The notes: generated by a model from the sequence alone, not told the origin. A DNA stretch of 64,000 nt from Carnobacterium funditum DSM 5970 (GCF_000744185.1 NZ_JQLL01000001.1:496001-560000); one strand, 5' to 3'; positions 42,942 to 52,921 are shown, numbered from the stretch's first letter. Translations and numbers: made by a program.

Positions 42942-44255
42942 TTATTCAACAAATTCAAATTCATATTTCATAATACGAACGATGTTGCCATCAACAGCTC
43001 CGCGTTCACGTAACTCTTCATCAATACCCATTGCTCTTAATTGACGAGCAAAACGACGAACAGATTCTTCGTGTTCAAAATTAGTCATCTTAAATAGTTT
43101 TTCTAATTTGTCTCCTGAAAGTACCCATGTAGCATCGGAATCACGAGTAATTTCATAACCTTTATCTTCAGGAGTATGTTTATACAACACTGTTTCTTCT
43201 TCTTGATCTAATACTTCTAGCAAGAATTCAGAAGTTACATCTAATATATCTACAGTCGCATTAAGTAGGTTAGAAATACCTTTATGCGTAATAGCTGAGA
43301 TTGGGAATACTAGAATATCATCTTCATATTCATCTTCTTTTAATAGTCTTAGTCTTTCCTTAAACTCTTCTAACTTTTCTTGCGCACCAGGTACATCCAT
43401 TTTATTTGCTACGATTATTTGTGGTCGTTCCATTAGTCTCAAATCATAACTTTCTAACTCGTTATTAATCGTTACGTAATCATCATAAGGATCTCTGCCT
43501 TCACTACCACTCATATCAATAACATGTAAAATAACGCGGGTACGTTCAATGTGACGTAAGAATTGAATTCCTAGCCCAACCCCTTGTGAGGCTCCTTCAA
43601 TTAATCCAGGTAAATCAGCCATAACAAAACTTTTACCACTTTCCATTCTGACCATTCCTAAATTAGGAACTAGAGTGGTGAAATGGTAAGCTCCAATTTT
43701 TGGACGTGCTGCAGTAACGATTGAAAGTAGAGTTGATTTTCCAACTGATGGAAATCCTACTAGACCTACATCTGCAAGTACTTTTAACTCAAGTTCTAGA
43801 TTTCGTTCTTCTCCAGGTTCGCCATTTTCTGCAACTTCTGGAGCAGGGTTTCTTGGTGTAGCAAATCGTTTGTTTCCTCTTCCGCCACGGCCACCTTTTG
43901 CAACAACTAATTGTTGTCCTTCATGGATTAAGTCACCTAATACAATACCTGTATCGATATCACGCACAACTGTTCCTGGTGGGACTTTGACTAGACTGTC
44001 CCCAGCACCTCTGCCATGCATACTTTTACCCATTCCATTTTCTCCATCTTCAGCTTTATAATGACGATTAAAACGAAAATCCATTAAAGTTCTTAATCCT
44101 TCATCAACGATGAAAATCAAACTTCCGCCTTGTCCACCATCTCCGCCAGCAGGACCACCATCAGGAACGTATTTTTCGCGTCTAAAAGCCACCATTCCAT
44201 TACCGCCATTGCCGGCTTTCACACTAATTGTTACTTGATCTAAAAACATTGACAT
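42942..44255 (-). CDS. obg: GTPase Obg
   Basis: Essential GTPase linked to 50S assembly and stress signalling. It has the glycine-rich OBG fold (residues 1-158), a G domain with [11 protein letters not shown] near residue 165 and DLPGLIEGA, and a C-terminal OCT domain (about 355-437). The ATG at 44255 lies 9 bases after GAGGAGG and gives 437 residues. It has a 17-base-spaced promoter and a ~180-base leader. Confidence 0.97.
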   Translation of the reverse strand: MSMFLDQVTISVKAGNGGNGMVAFRREKYVPDGGPAGGDGGQGGSLIFIVDEGLRTLMDFRFNRHYKAEDGENGMGKSMHGRGAGDSLVKVPPGTVVRDIDTGIVLGDLIHEGQQLVVAKGGRGGRGNKRFATPRNPAPEVAENGEPGEERNLELELKVLADVGLVGFPSVGKSTLLSIVTAARPKIGAYHFTTLVPNLGMVRMESGKSFVMADLPGLIEGASQGVGLGIQFLRHIERTRVILHVIDMSGSEGRDPYDDYVTINNELESYDLRLMERPQIIVANKMDVPGAQEKLEEFKERLRLLKEDEYEDDILVFPISAITHKGISNLLNATVDILDVTSEFLLEVLDQEEETVLYKHTPEDKGYEITRDSDATWVLSGDKLEKLFKMTNFEHEESVRRFARQLRAMGIDEELRERGAVDGNIVRIMKYEFEFVE

Positions 44256-44348
44256 TTTTAATTTCCTCCTCATTTTTTTGAGTTTATGAGAGATTTCTTT
44301 GATTTTATCTTTTGGGTTACTCTTTAGACGTACCGATAATCCTTGTTG

Positions 44349-44387
44349 TTACATTTGTTCCAAGATGTAATCAAGTTTGTTCTTCAT
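44349..44387 (-). CDS. possible 12-codon upstream frame in the obg leader
   Basis: MKNKLDYILEQM followed by TAA, with AGAGGA 6 bases before the ATG. The frame contains an interrupted palindrome (TTACAT ... ATGTAA). Such a short frame with a good ribosome-binding site may be a leader peptide, but it could be chance. Confidence 0.35.
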   Translation of the reverse strand: MKNKLDYILEQM

Positions 44388-44445
44388 CACGTATCCTCTA
44401 AAAAAATGAAGTATTGTGAGTGTACCCCATTCTAATCCACTATCT

Positions 44446-44474
44446 ATTGTACGTGTATTTTACCTTTTTGTCTA
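44446..44474 (-). promoter_or_regulatory. obg promoter
   Basis: TAGACA (44469-44474) and TACAAT (44446-44451) with a 17-base spacer on the minus strand. The remaining gap 44475-44690 is AT-rich and shows nothing else. Confidence 0.75.
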
Positions 44475-44690
44475 TTTAAACCTAAAAAAATTAATAATTC
44501 CCGATTAATTTAGTGCTAGTAAAATACTTTTATTTGAAAGTATACTAATTCCTTATTTAGTCTGCTTTTTCGAAAAATGGATACTCGGCAAAAAATTTAA
44601 GCGATTATCTTTCACGTTATCGTTCCATTTCCTCATAGAACACTGAACACTAATTTTATTTTAATTGTATTATTTTTTGGTTATCTATCG

Positions 44691-44696
44691 TATAAT
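44691..44696 (+). promoter_or_regulatory. -10 element of the cyclophilin gene
   Basis: TATAAT 30 bases before the GTG start at 44726. The -35 is not clear (TTGTAT lies 20 bases upstream). Confidence 0.5.
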
Positions 44697-44725
44697 AATA
44701 AAGATAAAATTAAAGGATGTGCAAT

Positions 44726-45439
44726 GTGAAATTTAATAAGTTAATAGTTGGAGGTTTGTTATTTCTTATAGCAGTTGCAATGATTATTTATGGCCTCTTC
44801 TATCTGAATCCTACTAAACAAACTACTGATAGTCATCAAGAAAGTGAAGTTATTGAGGCTGATTATTTCCCTCAATTATCAAGTGAGATAGAGAAAACGG
44901 AAATAGGAGCTGACTTAACAACTTCTATGGGGATTATTTCAATTAAACTATTCCCAAAATTTGCTCCTAAGGCCGTAGAAAATTTTGTTGAACTTAGTAA
45001 AGAAGGATATTACGATGGAACTATTTTCCATCGTGTTATCCAAGATTTCATGATTCAAGGCGGTGACCCCGAAGGAACTGGATTAGGTGGAGAAAGTATT
45101 TGGAAAAAACCATTTGAAGTAGAGGTCTCTGATCATCTTTATCATATTAGAGGGGCTCTATCCATGGCAAAGACAAACGCACCAATATCGATTGGAAGTC
45201 AATTTTTTATTGTTCAAAACCAACAAGATATGTCTCATTCTGTTTCTGAGGCAACACCAAATGAGATAGTGAAAACTTACAAAAAAGGTGGATATCCCTC
45301 TTTAGATGGATCTTATACCATTTTTGGCCAAGTTGTTGAAGGAATGGATGTTGTTGATAAGATTGCTGCTTCGGAAACCAATGGCAATGATCTGCCTACT
45401 ACTCCTGTTACTATCGAGTCCATCGAAATACAAAATTAA
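44726..45439 (+). CDS. membrane-anchored peptidyl-prolyl cis-trans isomerase (cyclophilin type)
   Basis: Folds proteins at the cell surface by isomerising proline bonds. The N terminus (KFNKLIVGGLLFLIAVAMII, a hydrophobic segment of about 20 residues) is a signal anchor without a lipobox. The cyclophilin domain has FPKFAPKAVENFVELSKEGYYDGTIFHRVI (region about 75-105) and FMIQGGDPEGTGLGGESIW. The GTG at 44726 has AAAGGATG upstream; an ATG at 44717 overlaps that site. 237 residues. Confidence 0.9.
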   Translation: MKFNKLIVGGLLFLIAVAMIIYGLFYLNPTKQTTDSHQESEVIEADYFPQLSSEIEKTEIGADLTTSMGIISIKLFPKFAPKAVENFVELSKEGYYDGTIFHRVIQDFMIQGGDPEGTGLGGESIWKKPFEVEVSDHLYHIRGALSMAKTNAPISIGSQFFIVQNQQDMSHSVSEATPNEIVKTYKKGGYPSLDGSYTIFGQVVEGMDVVDKIAASETNGNDLPTTPVTIESIEIQN

Positions 45440-45485
45440 AAAAGAAGACAAGGAGCATATCAACTGTTCCTTGTCTTCTTTTTTA
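45438..45485 (+). terminator. intrinsic terminator after the cyclophilin gene
   Basis: A stem of about 17 bp (AAGAAGACAAGGA with its complement) around a 13-base loop, followed by a T-run. Confidence 0.9.
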
Positions 45486-45545
45486 ATTTGTTCTAGTTTT
45501 TAAAAAAATTAATGCGACCAATAAAGCAAAATTTTTGTCAATTAA

Positions 45546-45559
45546 TGAAAACGATTACC
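45546..45559 (+). promoter_or_regulatory. cre site (CcpA operator) upstream of fruR
   Basis: TGAAAACGATTACC matches 13 of 14 positions of the cre consensus TGWAANCGNTNWCA. It lies just upstream of the -35, a position compatible with catabolite control of the fructose operon. Confidence 0.7.
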
Positions 45560-45567
45560 TTTTTTGG

Positions 45568-45596
45568 TTGCTTTTGAACGTTTTTGGTGGTATTAT
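45568..45596 (+). promoter_or_regulatory. fruRKA promoter
   Basis: TTGCTT (45568-45573) and TATTAT (45591-45596) are spaced by 17 bases, 22 bases before the fruR start. Confidence 0.75.
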
Positions 45597-45617
45597 TTTT
45601 TTGAAAGGAGAATCGCG

Positions 45618-46370
45618 ATGTTAACTGAAGAACGTCATGAATATATTCTTACTCAATTGAAAAAATATGGATTAGTCAAATCCCAAGAGTTGATGCAACA
45701 CTTAGATTGTTCAGAATCTACTATTCGTAGAGATTTAGCTTTGTTAGAGGACGCAGGAGAATTATCACGGATACATGGCGGGGCGAAGAAGGTCTATCAA
45801 TTAGACAAGGAACTATCGATATCTGAAAAATCATCCATAAACGTTCAAGAAAAAAAAGAAATCGCAAAACTTGCTTCTTTATTTATCGAAGAAAACGATA
45901 CAATTTATCTAGATGCAGGAACCACTACTCTCTATTTAATTCCTTATTTAAAAAATAAACACGTCCAAGTTGTTACAAATGGTATTCAACATGCTGTATT
46001 ATTAGCTGATCAGCAAACCAAAACAATTCTACTTGGCGGAAATATTAAATCAAAAACGAAAGCTATTATCGGAACTACGACTATTAGTCAACTCGAAAAT
46101 TATCGCTTCAATAAATGTTTTTTAGGAATCAATGGTATTGATAATGAATTTGGTTACACTACTCCTGACATCGAAGAAGCCGCTGTCAAAAAACAAGCCC
46201 ATCTGCATAGCTCTAAAACGTTCATATTGGCCGACAAAACTAAATTTAATAAAGTTAGTTTTGTAAAAGTTTGTGAACTTGAAGATGCTATTATTGTGAC
46301 ACAAGGTCTTGATTCTACTGCATATAAAAGTTACTTTAGCAAAACAACTATTAAGGAGGCTGCAAAATGA
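45618..46370 (+). CDS. fruR: DeoR-family repressor of the fructose operon
   Basis: Sugar-phosphate-responsive regulator. The N-terminal helix-turn-helix has DCSESTIRRDLALLEDAGELSR (about residues 27-48), and the effector domain has DAGTTTLYL. The ATG at 45618 lies 6 bases after AAAGGAG; upstream in-frame codons run through the promoter and are rejected. 250 residues is normal. Its stop overlaps the fruK start by 4 bases. Confidence 0.93.
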   Translation: MLTEERHEYILTQLKKYGLVKSQELMQHLDCSESTIRRDLALLEDAGELSRIHGGAKKVYQLDKELSISEKSSINVQEKKEIAKLASLFIEENDTIYLDAGTTTLYLIPYLKNKHVQVVTNGIQHAVLLADQQTKTILLGGNIKSKTKAIIGTTTISQLENYRFNKCFLGINGIDNEFGYTTPDIEEAAVKKQAHLHSSKTFILADKTKFNKVSFVKVCELEDAIIVTQGLDSTAYKSYFSKTTIKEAAK

Positions 46371-47284
46371 TTTATACCGTTACACTCAATCCTTCGATTG
46401 ACTATATTATCGAAGTCCCTACTTTCAAATTAGGATCTTTGAATCGGATGACTCGTGATCTCAAATTGCCCGGCGGAAAAGGTATAAATGTTTCTAGAAT
46501 CCTTAAACAATTAGGATATCAATCAACAGCCTTAGGATTTTTAGGCGGTTTTACAGGCAAATTTATCCAAGATTGGTTAAATGAAGAAGAAATAAGCACA
46601 AAATTTACTCTTATTAAAGGGGATACACGTATTAACGTAAAATTAAAATCTAATCAAGAAACTGAAATTAATGCAGTTGGACCAATAATTATCAGTGATG
46701 AGGCAAATGAGTTCTTACAAAAATTTGATCAACTTTCACCGAATGATGTAGTGGTTCTTTCTGGAAACCAACCCGCATCCCTACCTGATGATTTCTATCA
46801 CCGTCTGATATTAAAAATTAAATCTTCTGGTGCAAAATTTGTTATGGATACGACCGGTCAGACTTTATTAGATTCCCTTACTTCGCATCCTTTATTAGTT
46901 AAACCAAATCATCATGAGTTAGCTGAAATGTTTGACGTTACGTTTAACTCAGTTGAAGAAATGATTCCTTATGGCCATAAATTAATTGAAATGGGAGCAA
47001 CTTATGCCCTTGTCTCAATGGCTGGAGATGGAGCCTTATTCTTTTCAAATGATGAGGTATATCGATCTAGTGTTCCAAAAGGGATAGTTAAAAATTCAGT
47101 AGGTGCTGGAGATTCTATGGTTGCAGGCTTTATTGGTACATTAATAAAAGAAAACGATCCACTATTAGCTTTTAAAACAGGTGTAGCAACTGGTAGTGCA
47201 ACAGCCTTTTCAGACGATTTAGCCAAGAAAAATGAGATTGAGCAGTTGCTTTCTCAGGTTACTATTACTTCAATTAAACAATAA
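46367..47284 (+). CDS. fruK: 1-phosphofructokinase
   Basis: Phosphorylates fructose 1-phosphate to fructose 1,6-bisphosphate. It is a PfkB-fold kinase with LPGGKGINVSRIL (near residue 35) and NSVGAGDSMVAGF with the catalytic aspartate (near 245). The length of 305 residues is normal. The ATGA overlap with fruR and its position before fruA confirm the pathway. Confidence 0.96.
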   Translation: MIYTVTLNPSIDYIIEVPTFKLGSLNRMTRDLKLPGGKGINVSRILKQLGYQSTALGFLGGFTGKFIQDWLNEEEISTKFTLIKGDTRINVKLKSNQETEINAVGPIIISDEANEFLQKFDQLSPNDVVVLSGNQPASLPDDFYHRLILKIKSSGAKFVMDTTGQTLLDSLTSHPLLVKPNHHELAEMFDVTFNSVEEMIPYGHKLIEMGATYALVSMAGDGALFFSNDEVYRSSVPKGIVKNSVGAGDSMVAGFIGTLIKENDPLLAFKTGVATGSATAFSDDLAKKNEIEQLLSQVTITSIKQ

Positions 47285-47302
47285 TAATTAGGAGGAAGCC
47301 CA

Positions 47303-49195
47303 ATGAAAATAACAGACTTATTACTCAAAAATACAATGATTATGGATTTAAAAGCTACAACGAAAGAAGCAGCGATTGACGAAATGATTGATAGTTTAAC
47401 ACAACACAGTCGAATCAGTGATTCTTCTCTATTTAAAAAAGGAATTATGAATCGCGAGTCTCAAACATCTACAGGTCTTGGCGATGGCATTGCAATGCCT
47501 CATGCAAAAAATTCAGCTGTTAAAGAAGCTACAGTCCTTTTTGCTAAAAGTTCAAGTGGCGTTAATTATGAGGCTTTAGATGGCCAACCAACTTATTTAT
47601 TTTTTATGATTGCTGCTCCAGAAGGCGCAAATGATACCCATTTACAAGCCTTAGCTAGCTTAGCTAGACTATTGGTGAACCCCGATTTTGTAGCTTCTTT
47701 GAGAAATGCACGCACACCTGAAGAGGTTCACTCTTTATTCGAAAGTGCTGAAAAAGAGCTAATCGAACAAGAAAAAGAAGATCAAAAAACTCAAGAAACT
47801 ATTAATCCTGACTCTTCCCGTCCTTTCGTTATTGCAGTTACAGCATGCCCTACCGGTATTGCTCATACGTATATGGCAGAAGATGCTTTAAAGAAAAAAG
47901 CTGCTGAAATGAACATTGATATCAAAGTGGAAACAAACGGGACTGAAGGTGTCAAGAATCGGCTATCTGCAAATGATATTGAACGTGCCGCTGGTGTTAT
48001 TATTGCGGCAGATAAAAAAGTTGAAATGGATCGCTTTAATGGAAAACCTGTACTTCAACGTCCTGTCAGTGATGGGATTCGTAAACCAGAAGAACTTATT
48101 GAAAAAGCTTCTAAAAAACAAGCTCCTATTTATCATGCTAGTAGCGAAGATGGAATAACTAGAGAAGACAATAGCAATGAATCTGTATTCAATAAAATCT
48201 ACAAAGACCTGATGAATGGTATTTCTCATATGCTACCATTTGTAGTTGGTGGCGGAATTATTTTAGCTCTTTCTTTTCTATTTGAACCTTATTTTGGATC
48301 TGAAAGCGAACTATTTATTTTCTTAAATACAATAGGTGCTAATGCTTTTAATTTCTTAATCCCAATACTAGCCGGTTACATTGCTATGAGTATCGGAGAT
48401 AGACCTGGTCTCATGCCTGGTATGGTCGGCGGGTTTATGGCAGTCCAAAGTAATGCTGGTTTCTTGGGCGGATTAGCGGCTGGTTTTATTGCAGGTTATA
48501 CTATCCTACTTCTAAAAAGAGTATTAAAAGGTGTACCTAAATCTTTAGAAGGATTAAAATCAATTTTACTTTACCCTGTTCTTTCTTTATTAATTCTTGG
48601 GTTCTTAATGTACTTTATTATTGATCCTGTTTTCTCTACTATTAATACAGCTATGATTAACTTCTTAGAAAACTTAGGAACAGGTAATGCGGTTCTATTA
48701 GGAGCCTTATTGGGTGGTATGATGGCTATTGATATGGGTGGGCCCTTCAATAAAGCGGCTTATACCTTCTCAATTGGTATTTTTACGGATACAGGTGATG
48801 GCAGTCTCATGGCCGCTGTAATGGCGGGTGGAATGATCCCACCTCTAGCTATTGCTTTAGCAAGTACCCTTTTCAAAAATAAATTTACAGACGATGAAAG
48901 AAAATCTGGATTAACAAATTATATTCTTGGTCTCTCATTCATTACCGAAGGTGCAATACCTTTTGCAGCGGCTGATCCTATGAGAATTATCTCATCATCT
49001 GTTATAGGAGCTGCAATTGCTGGAGGATTAACACAATTTTGGAATATCTCTATCCCTGCTCCACATGGTGGTATTTTTGCGATAGGCTTATCTAATCATG
49101 CTTTATTGTTCTTATTAACATTGGCGATTGGAATGATTGTTTCTGCATTGATTCTAGGTTTTTGGAAGAAAAAAATCCCCACAGTAACTAAATAA
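47303..49195 (+). CDS. fruA: PTS fructose transporter subunit IIABC
   Basis: Brings fructose in as fructose 1-phosphate. Domains in order: IIA with phospho-site H67 (AMPHAKN), IIB with phospho-site C182 (TACPTGIAHTY), and a IIC membrane domain from about residue 300 with some ten helices and ITEGAIPFAAADP near its end. The length of 630 residues is normal for a IIABC fusion. It has GGAGG upstream. Last gene of the fruRKA operon. Confidence 0.96.
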   Translation: MKITDLLLKNTMIMDLKATTKEAAIDEMIDSLTQHSRISDSSLFKKGIMNRESQTSTGLGDGIAMPHAKNSAVKEATVLFAKSSSGVNYEALDGQPTYLFFMIAAPEGANDTHLQALASLARLLVNPDFVASLRNARTPEEVHSLFESAEKELIEQEKEDQKTQETINPDSSRPFVIAVTACPTGIAHTYMAEDALKKKAAEMNIDIKVETNGTEGVKNRLSANDIERAAGVIIAADKKVEMDRFNGKPVLQRPVSDGIRKPEELIEKASKKQAPIYHASSEDGITREDNSNESVFNKIYKDLMNGISHMLPFVVGGGIILALSFLFEPYFGSESELFIFLNTIGANAFNFLIPILAGYIAMSIGDRPGLMPGMVGGFMAVQSNAGFLGGLAAGFIAGYTILLLKRVLKGVPKSLEGLKSILLYPVLSLLILGFLMYFIIDPVFSTINTAMINFLENLGTGNAVLLGALLGGMMAIDMGGPFNKAAYTFSIGIFTDTGDGSLMAAVMAGGMIPPLAIALASTLFKNKFTDDERKSGLTNYILGLSFITEGAIPFAAADPMRIISSSVIGAAIAGGLTQFWNISIPAPHGGIFAIGLSNHALLFLLTLAIGMIVSALILGFWKKKIPTVTK

Positions 49196-49205
49196 ATAAA
49201 ATAAT

Positions 49206-49274
49206 AAAAACCGTATTAAATTACTCTCTGCTCATGTAGAATGGCAAAAGAGTAATTCAATACGGTGTTTTTTT
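49206..49274 (+). terminator. intrinsic terminator after fruA
   Basis: A 17-bp stem with one mismatch (49211-49227 with 49249-49265) and a T-run follows the fruA stop. Confidence 0.88.
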
Positions 49275-49317
49275 GTGCTTCATTTAGATAGTCTATTTTA
49301 TTTACAACTCGATCAGC

Positions 49318-50043
49318 CTAAAGTACCTTTGCTAAGAAACTTTTTGTACGTTCATGCTGTGGATGTTCAAATATCTGTTCGGGTTTTCCTTCTTCCACAA
49401 TATAACCTGCATCCATAAAAATAATACGGTCGGCTACTTCTTTGGCAAAGCCCATTTCATGGGTTACTACTACCATCGTCATACCTGATTCCGCCAAATC
49501 TTGAATAACCTTTAAAACTTCTCCAACCATCTCTGGATCTAGCGCAGAAGTTGGTTCATCAAACAGCATGACCTTTGGATTCATCGCCAATGCTCTAGCA
49601 ATGGCAACCCTTTGTTGCTGTCCACCTGATAAACTAGCTGGGAAAGAATTTTCTTTATCCGAAAGTCCTACTTGATTTAATAGCTTCAAAGCCTGATTCT
49701 GAGCCTCTTCGACATTTATTCCTTTAACTTTAATAGGAGCAATTTTCAGATTTTCTATTACAGATAAATTCGGAAAGAGATTAAAGCTTTGAAAAACCAT
49801 TCCCATTTTTTCTCTTAATTTATTTATTTTATTTTCATTTAATTCCATCAAAACAAGATCTTCAAAGATAATTTCTCCACTGGTTGGCATTTCTAGAAGA
49901 TTCAAACATCTTAACAAGGTACTTTTCCCAGATCCTGAAGGACCGATAATCACAACTACTTCATTTTTTTTAATTTCTCCATTGATATCTATTAATACTT
50001 CGTTTTTACCAAATGTTTTTTTTAAGTGGTTAAATTTAATCAT
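49318..50043 (-). CDS. glnQ: polar amino acid ABC transporter ATP-binding protein
   Basis: ATPase of a glutamine-type importer. It has Walker [10 protein letters not shown] (about 30-38), signature [15 protein letters not shown], Walker [12 protein letters not shown] and VVTHEMGFA. The ATG at 50043 has GAGGAAG upstream; 241 residues. It overlaps the end of the permease gene by 8 bases, so the two are coupled. Substrate (glutamine, glutamate or another) is inferred only from family similarity. Confidence 0.93.
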   Translation of the reverse strand: MIKFNHLKKTFGKNEVLIDINGEIKKNEVVVIIGPSGSGKSTLLRCLNLLEMPTSGEIIFEDLVLMELNENKINKLREKMGMVFQSFNLFPNLSVIENLKIAPIKVKGINVEEAQNQALKLLNQVGLSDKENSFPASLSGGQQQRVAIARALAMNPKVMLFDEPTSALDPEMVGEVLKVIQDLAESGMTMVVVTHEMGFAKEVADRIIFMDAGYIVEEGKPEQIFEHPQHERTKSFLAKVL

Positions 50044-51511
50044 AGTCCATCTTCCTCTCATAATGATTTAAACATTTAGTTAAACTAAATGTTAAAATAA
50101 AATAAATAACCATCGTAACAGCTAAAGGAGCAATTCCTCTATATGAAAGAGACGTAACAATCTTAGTTTGGAAAATTAAATCACCAACTCCAATAATAGA
50201 CACAATTGAACTTTCTTTGATTACTGTAATAAATTCATTTCCTAAAGCAGGCCAAATATTTTTTAAACCTTGTGGAAAAATAATATAACGCATAGCTGTT
50301 TTCTTGCTCATGCCTAAACTTCTAGCTGCCTCAGTTTGCCCTTTACTTACTGAATTCAAACCTGAACGAATAATTTCACATATATAAGCTCCGCTATTTA
50401 AAGATACCGCTATAATACCTGAAGCAAGTGCTGGGATATTAATTAAATACCCAACTGCAAAGTAAATGAACATAACTTGAATCAGCAGAGGTGTCCCCCT
50501 AACAAATTCTACATAAGCCGTTGCTGGTATACTAATAAATTTATTATCAGACATTCTCATTAAAGATAAAATAACGCCTAAAATAGTACCAAAAAAAACA
50601 CTTAGAACAGAAATCAAAATAGTATAGCCCGTTCCTTTAGCAAAATAACTCCAATAATTAACCATCGTTTTTGATTTTGATCCCTCTTGACTTTGTTGGC
50701 CTCGACTTTCTTTCAATAATTCGCCAGCCTCTTTTAAATAGTCTTTAGTTAAATTATTTTCTTTAATTATAGCAATAGATTGATTTATACTTGCGACAAG
50801 GTTCTCTGAGCCTTTTTTTACTGCTACCGCTGCTCCTTGTTCATCTTCTTCTAATTCAAAACCACCGTCAAATGTCGCTAAACCATCATCATTTGCAACA
50901 TATGCCATTGCACTGGGTTTTTCCATAATAATAGCTTCTATTTTATTAGTCTTTAAAGCTAAAATTAAATCTGTCATTTTTGATAAACTCATTATTGACG
51001 ATTCTGCCATTTGCTCTTTTGCTAATGATTCTTGGATTGACCCAGTCTGCACTCCTATCTTTTTTTCATACAAATCTTCCTTAGATGCATAAATTTTATT
51101 ATCTGAGGGACGTACAACAAGGCTTTGTCCACCAATATAGTAAACCTCTGAAAAATCAACACTCTCTTTCCTCTCATTCGAGGCACTCATTCCTGAAATA
51201 ATGATATCAACTTTCCCAACTTCTAATGCTGGTAACAAACTTTCAAATCCAATATCTCGGACTTTTAACTCAACACCTAAATCTTTAGCTATTTTTTTAG
51301 CAATAGAAATGTCCATACCGACTATTTCATCTTTTCCATCAAGATTTGCATGAAATTCATAAGGTGGAAAGTCTGCACTAGTTCCAACAACTAATGAATT
51401 TTTTGATTTGATTTTTTCTAATGATTTATCTGTCGCTAATACATGGAGTGATGGTAAAAGAGCGCTCATTAAAATTAATGATAGAACGATAGCCATTATT
51501 TTTTTCTTCAT
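50036..51511 (-). CDS. glnP: fused substrate-binding and permease protein of a polar amino acid ABC transporter
   Basis: Residues 1-25 are a signal peptide ([19 protein letters not shown]...), about 30-270 an SBP_bac_3 substrate-binding domain ([24 protein letters not shown]), and about 280-491 an inner-membrane permease with [12 protein letters not shown] and the coupling loop with the segment [20 protein letters not shown]. Such fusions are typical of Lactobacillales GlnP. The ATG at 51511 has GGAGGG upstream; 491 residues. It is translationally coupled to glnQ. Confidence 0.92.
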   Translation of the reverse strand: MKKKIMAIVLSLILMSALLPSLHVLATDKSLEKIKSKNSLVVGTSADFPPYEFHANLDGKDEIVGMDISIAKKIAKDLGVELKVRDIGFESLLPALEVGKVDIIISGMSASNERKESVDFSEVYYIGGQSLVVRPSDNKIYASKEDLYEKKIGVQTGSIQESLAKEQMAESSIMSLSKMTDLILALKTNKIEAIIMEKPSAMAYVANDDGLATFDGGFELEEDEQGAAVAVKKGSENLVASINQSIAIIKENNLTKDYLKEAGELLKESRGQQSQEGSKSKTMVNYWSYFAKGTGYTILISVLSVFFGTILGVILSLMRMSDNKFISIPATAYVEFVRGTPLLIQVMFIYFAVGYLINIPALASGIIAVSLNSGAYICEIIRSGLNSVSKGQTEAARSLGMSKKTAMRYIIFPQGLKNIWPALGNEFITVIKESSIVSIIGVGDLIFQTKIVTSLSYRGIAPLAVTMVIYFILTFSLTKCLNHYERKMDYD

Positions 51512-51613
51512 ACTTATTCCCTCCTGTTTTTTAAGTCTTTTGCAGTTTAACAGAATAAGAATATTTATGCAATATATCTTTATTTTAATCATTATTTCCC
51601 ATTATAATCATAC

Positions 51614-51660
51614 ATTATACACTTAATTATGTATAATAAAAACTTGTTATCCTAGGATAA
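51614..51660. promoter_or_regulatory. palindromes in the glnP / small-gene intergenic region
   Basis: ATTATAC ... GTATAAT (51614-51636 region) forms an inverted repeat that gives a TATAAT-like hexamer on each strand, and TTATCCTAGGATAA (51647-51660) is a perfect 14-base palindrome. These sit before divergent genes and look like promoter and operator material. -35 elements are weak. Confidence 0.4.
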
Positions 51661-51766
51661 ATAGCGTATTATCTCTTTATTATCAGTTTATTTGAAGAAC
51701 AAAATGGTAGTATTCTATCATAAATAGGGTTAAACTAAGTATAGGCACAATACAGGAGGTATTTTT

Positions 51767-51913
51767 ATGGGACAATTTGTTAAATCTGATACGAGTATAG
51801 ATGCACTATTTTCAAAATTTGTACTTGATCCTGAAGAAACTCTCAATACAAAGGAAAAAACACATGAAGAAGCTGATAAGAACAAGATGCAAGACGATAG
51901 CGAAAAAAAATAA
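51767..51913 (+). CDS. small acidic/basic protein, 48 aa, possibly SPJ_0845-like
   Basis: The frame reads MGQFVKSDTSIDALFSKFVLD followed by a charged Lys/Glu-rich tail; no membrane segment. AGGAGG lies 7 bases before the ATG and a strong terminator follows immediately. It resembles a group of very short conserved Lactobacillales proteins named after SPJ_0845, but I recall this only loosely. Function unknown. Confidence 0.7.
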   Translation: MGQFVKSDTSIDALFSKFVLDPEETLNTKEKTHEEADKNKMQDDSEKK

Positions 51914-51952
51914 AACAACTCTCTTTTCAATAATTGAAAAGAGAGTTGTTTT
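51912..51952. terminator. bidirectional terminator between the small gene and the MazG-like gene
   Basis: A perfect stem of about 19 bp (51912-51930 with 51934-51952) with a 3-base loop, flanked by A-run and T-run, ends both converging genes. Confidence 0.93.
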
Positions 51953-51955
51953 ATT

Positions 51956-52273
51956 TTATTCCATTCTTCTTCGACTTTTTTCTTCTGAAAAACCATCGGG
52001 ATAACGTTCTTTTAATTTTTCAATGTTTTGAATAGCAACATTTTCAAAAGGTATATCAGCCCATTCTGCAATTTGAGATAAATACCAAAGAACATCTCCC
52101 ATTTCTTTAACTAATTCTCTTTTATCTAAATCGTGTCCATGGAACGTATATTTTTTAATCAAATCGACTAGCTCCCCAGATTCGCTGGCTACTCCTAATG
52201 CACAATTAGTCAATACTTGTTCATTTCCATACAAAGTGCGGCTTGCTAGTTTTTGATATTCATTAAATTCCAT
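51956..52273 (-). CDS. MazG-like nucleotide pyrophosphohydrolase family protein
   Basis: Single-domain MazG-type protein of 105 residues, probably an NTP-hydrolysing house-cleaning enzyme. The metal-binding helices show EXXE-like patterns in ASESGELVDLI (near 28-38) and KEMGDVLWYLSQIA (near 58-71, EXXD). The ATG at 52273 lies 8 bases after GGGG; an upstream TTG is closer and less likely. It is 54 bases after engB. Its substrate is unknown. Confidence 0.85.
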   Translation of the reverse strand: MEFNEYQKLASRTLYGNEQVLTNCALGVASESGELVDLIKKYTFHGHDLDKRELVKEMGDVLWYLSQIAEWADIPFENVAIQNIEKLKERYPDGFSEEKSRRRME

Positions 52274-52327
52274 TTTCAAAACCCCTTTTTCATTTGTACA
52301 AATACATTTACAAGAATAAACTTTTAT

Positions 52328-52921
52328 TTATTTCTTTTTAGTCAAGTAACTTTCAATTAATCGCCATGCTTCTTCTTTACCTTCACCGGTCTCTGATGAG
52401 AATAGAACAAAATCATCTTCTGGATCGAAGCCAATGGATTCTTTAGATATTTTTGTATGTTTATTCCATTTACTTTTAGGTATTTTATCCGCTTTTGTTG
52501 CAACGACAATTATAGGAATACCAAAATGTTTAAGAAATTGATACATTTGTTTGTCATCTGCGGTAGCTGGATGTCTAAAATCAATTATACATAGTGTTAC
52601 TCTTAGAGGATCTCTTTGAGTGAAATAAGTTTCTAGCATTTCTCCCCATTTTGCACGTTCAGTTTTTGAAACTTTTGCATATCCATATCCAGGAACATCT
52701 ACAAAATAAAATTTGTCTTCAATGATATAGTAATTAAGGGTTTGTGTTTTACCAGGTTTACTCGATGTACGCGCTAATCCTTTTCTATTAATTAATGTAT
52801 TTATAAAAGAAGATTTTCCTACGTTTGAACGACCTGCTAAAGCAATTTCAGGCAATCCAGTCTTTGGATATTGGGCAGGTGAAACAGCGCTGATTACAAT
52901 ATCGGCTTTATTAACTTTCAT
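52328..52921 (-). CDS. engB: ribosome biogenesis GTPase EngB (YsxC/YihA)
   Basis: GTPase for 50S assembly, usually essential. G1 is [11 protein letters not shown] (about 28-38), G3 is DVPGYGYA, and G4 is TKADK. The length of 197 residues is normal. It follows clpX, a common Firmicute pairing, but a terminator lies between them here. Confidence 0.95.
   Translation of the reverse strand: MKVNKADIVISAVSPAQYPKTGLPEIALAGRSNVGKSSFINTLINRKGLARTSSKPGKTQTLNYYIIEDKFYFVDVPGYGYAKVSKTERAKWGEMLETYFTQRDPLRVTLCIIDFRHPATADDKQMYQFLKHFGIPIIVVATKADKIPKSKWNKHTKISKESIGFDPEDDFVLFSSETGEGKEEAWRLIESYLTKKK

Noticed and set aside
44717-44725. ATG start of the cyclophilin gene at 44717
   Set aside because: It overlaps the AAAGGATG ribosome-binding site that serves the GTG at 44726.
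51956-52273. Toxin-antitoxin system based on a MazG-like protein
   Set aside because: MazG-type hydrolases are house-cleaning enzymes, and no mazEF genes are adjacent.
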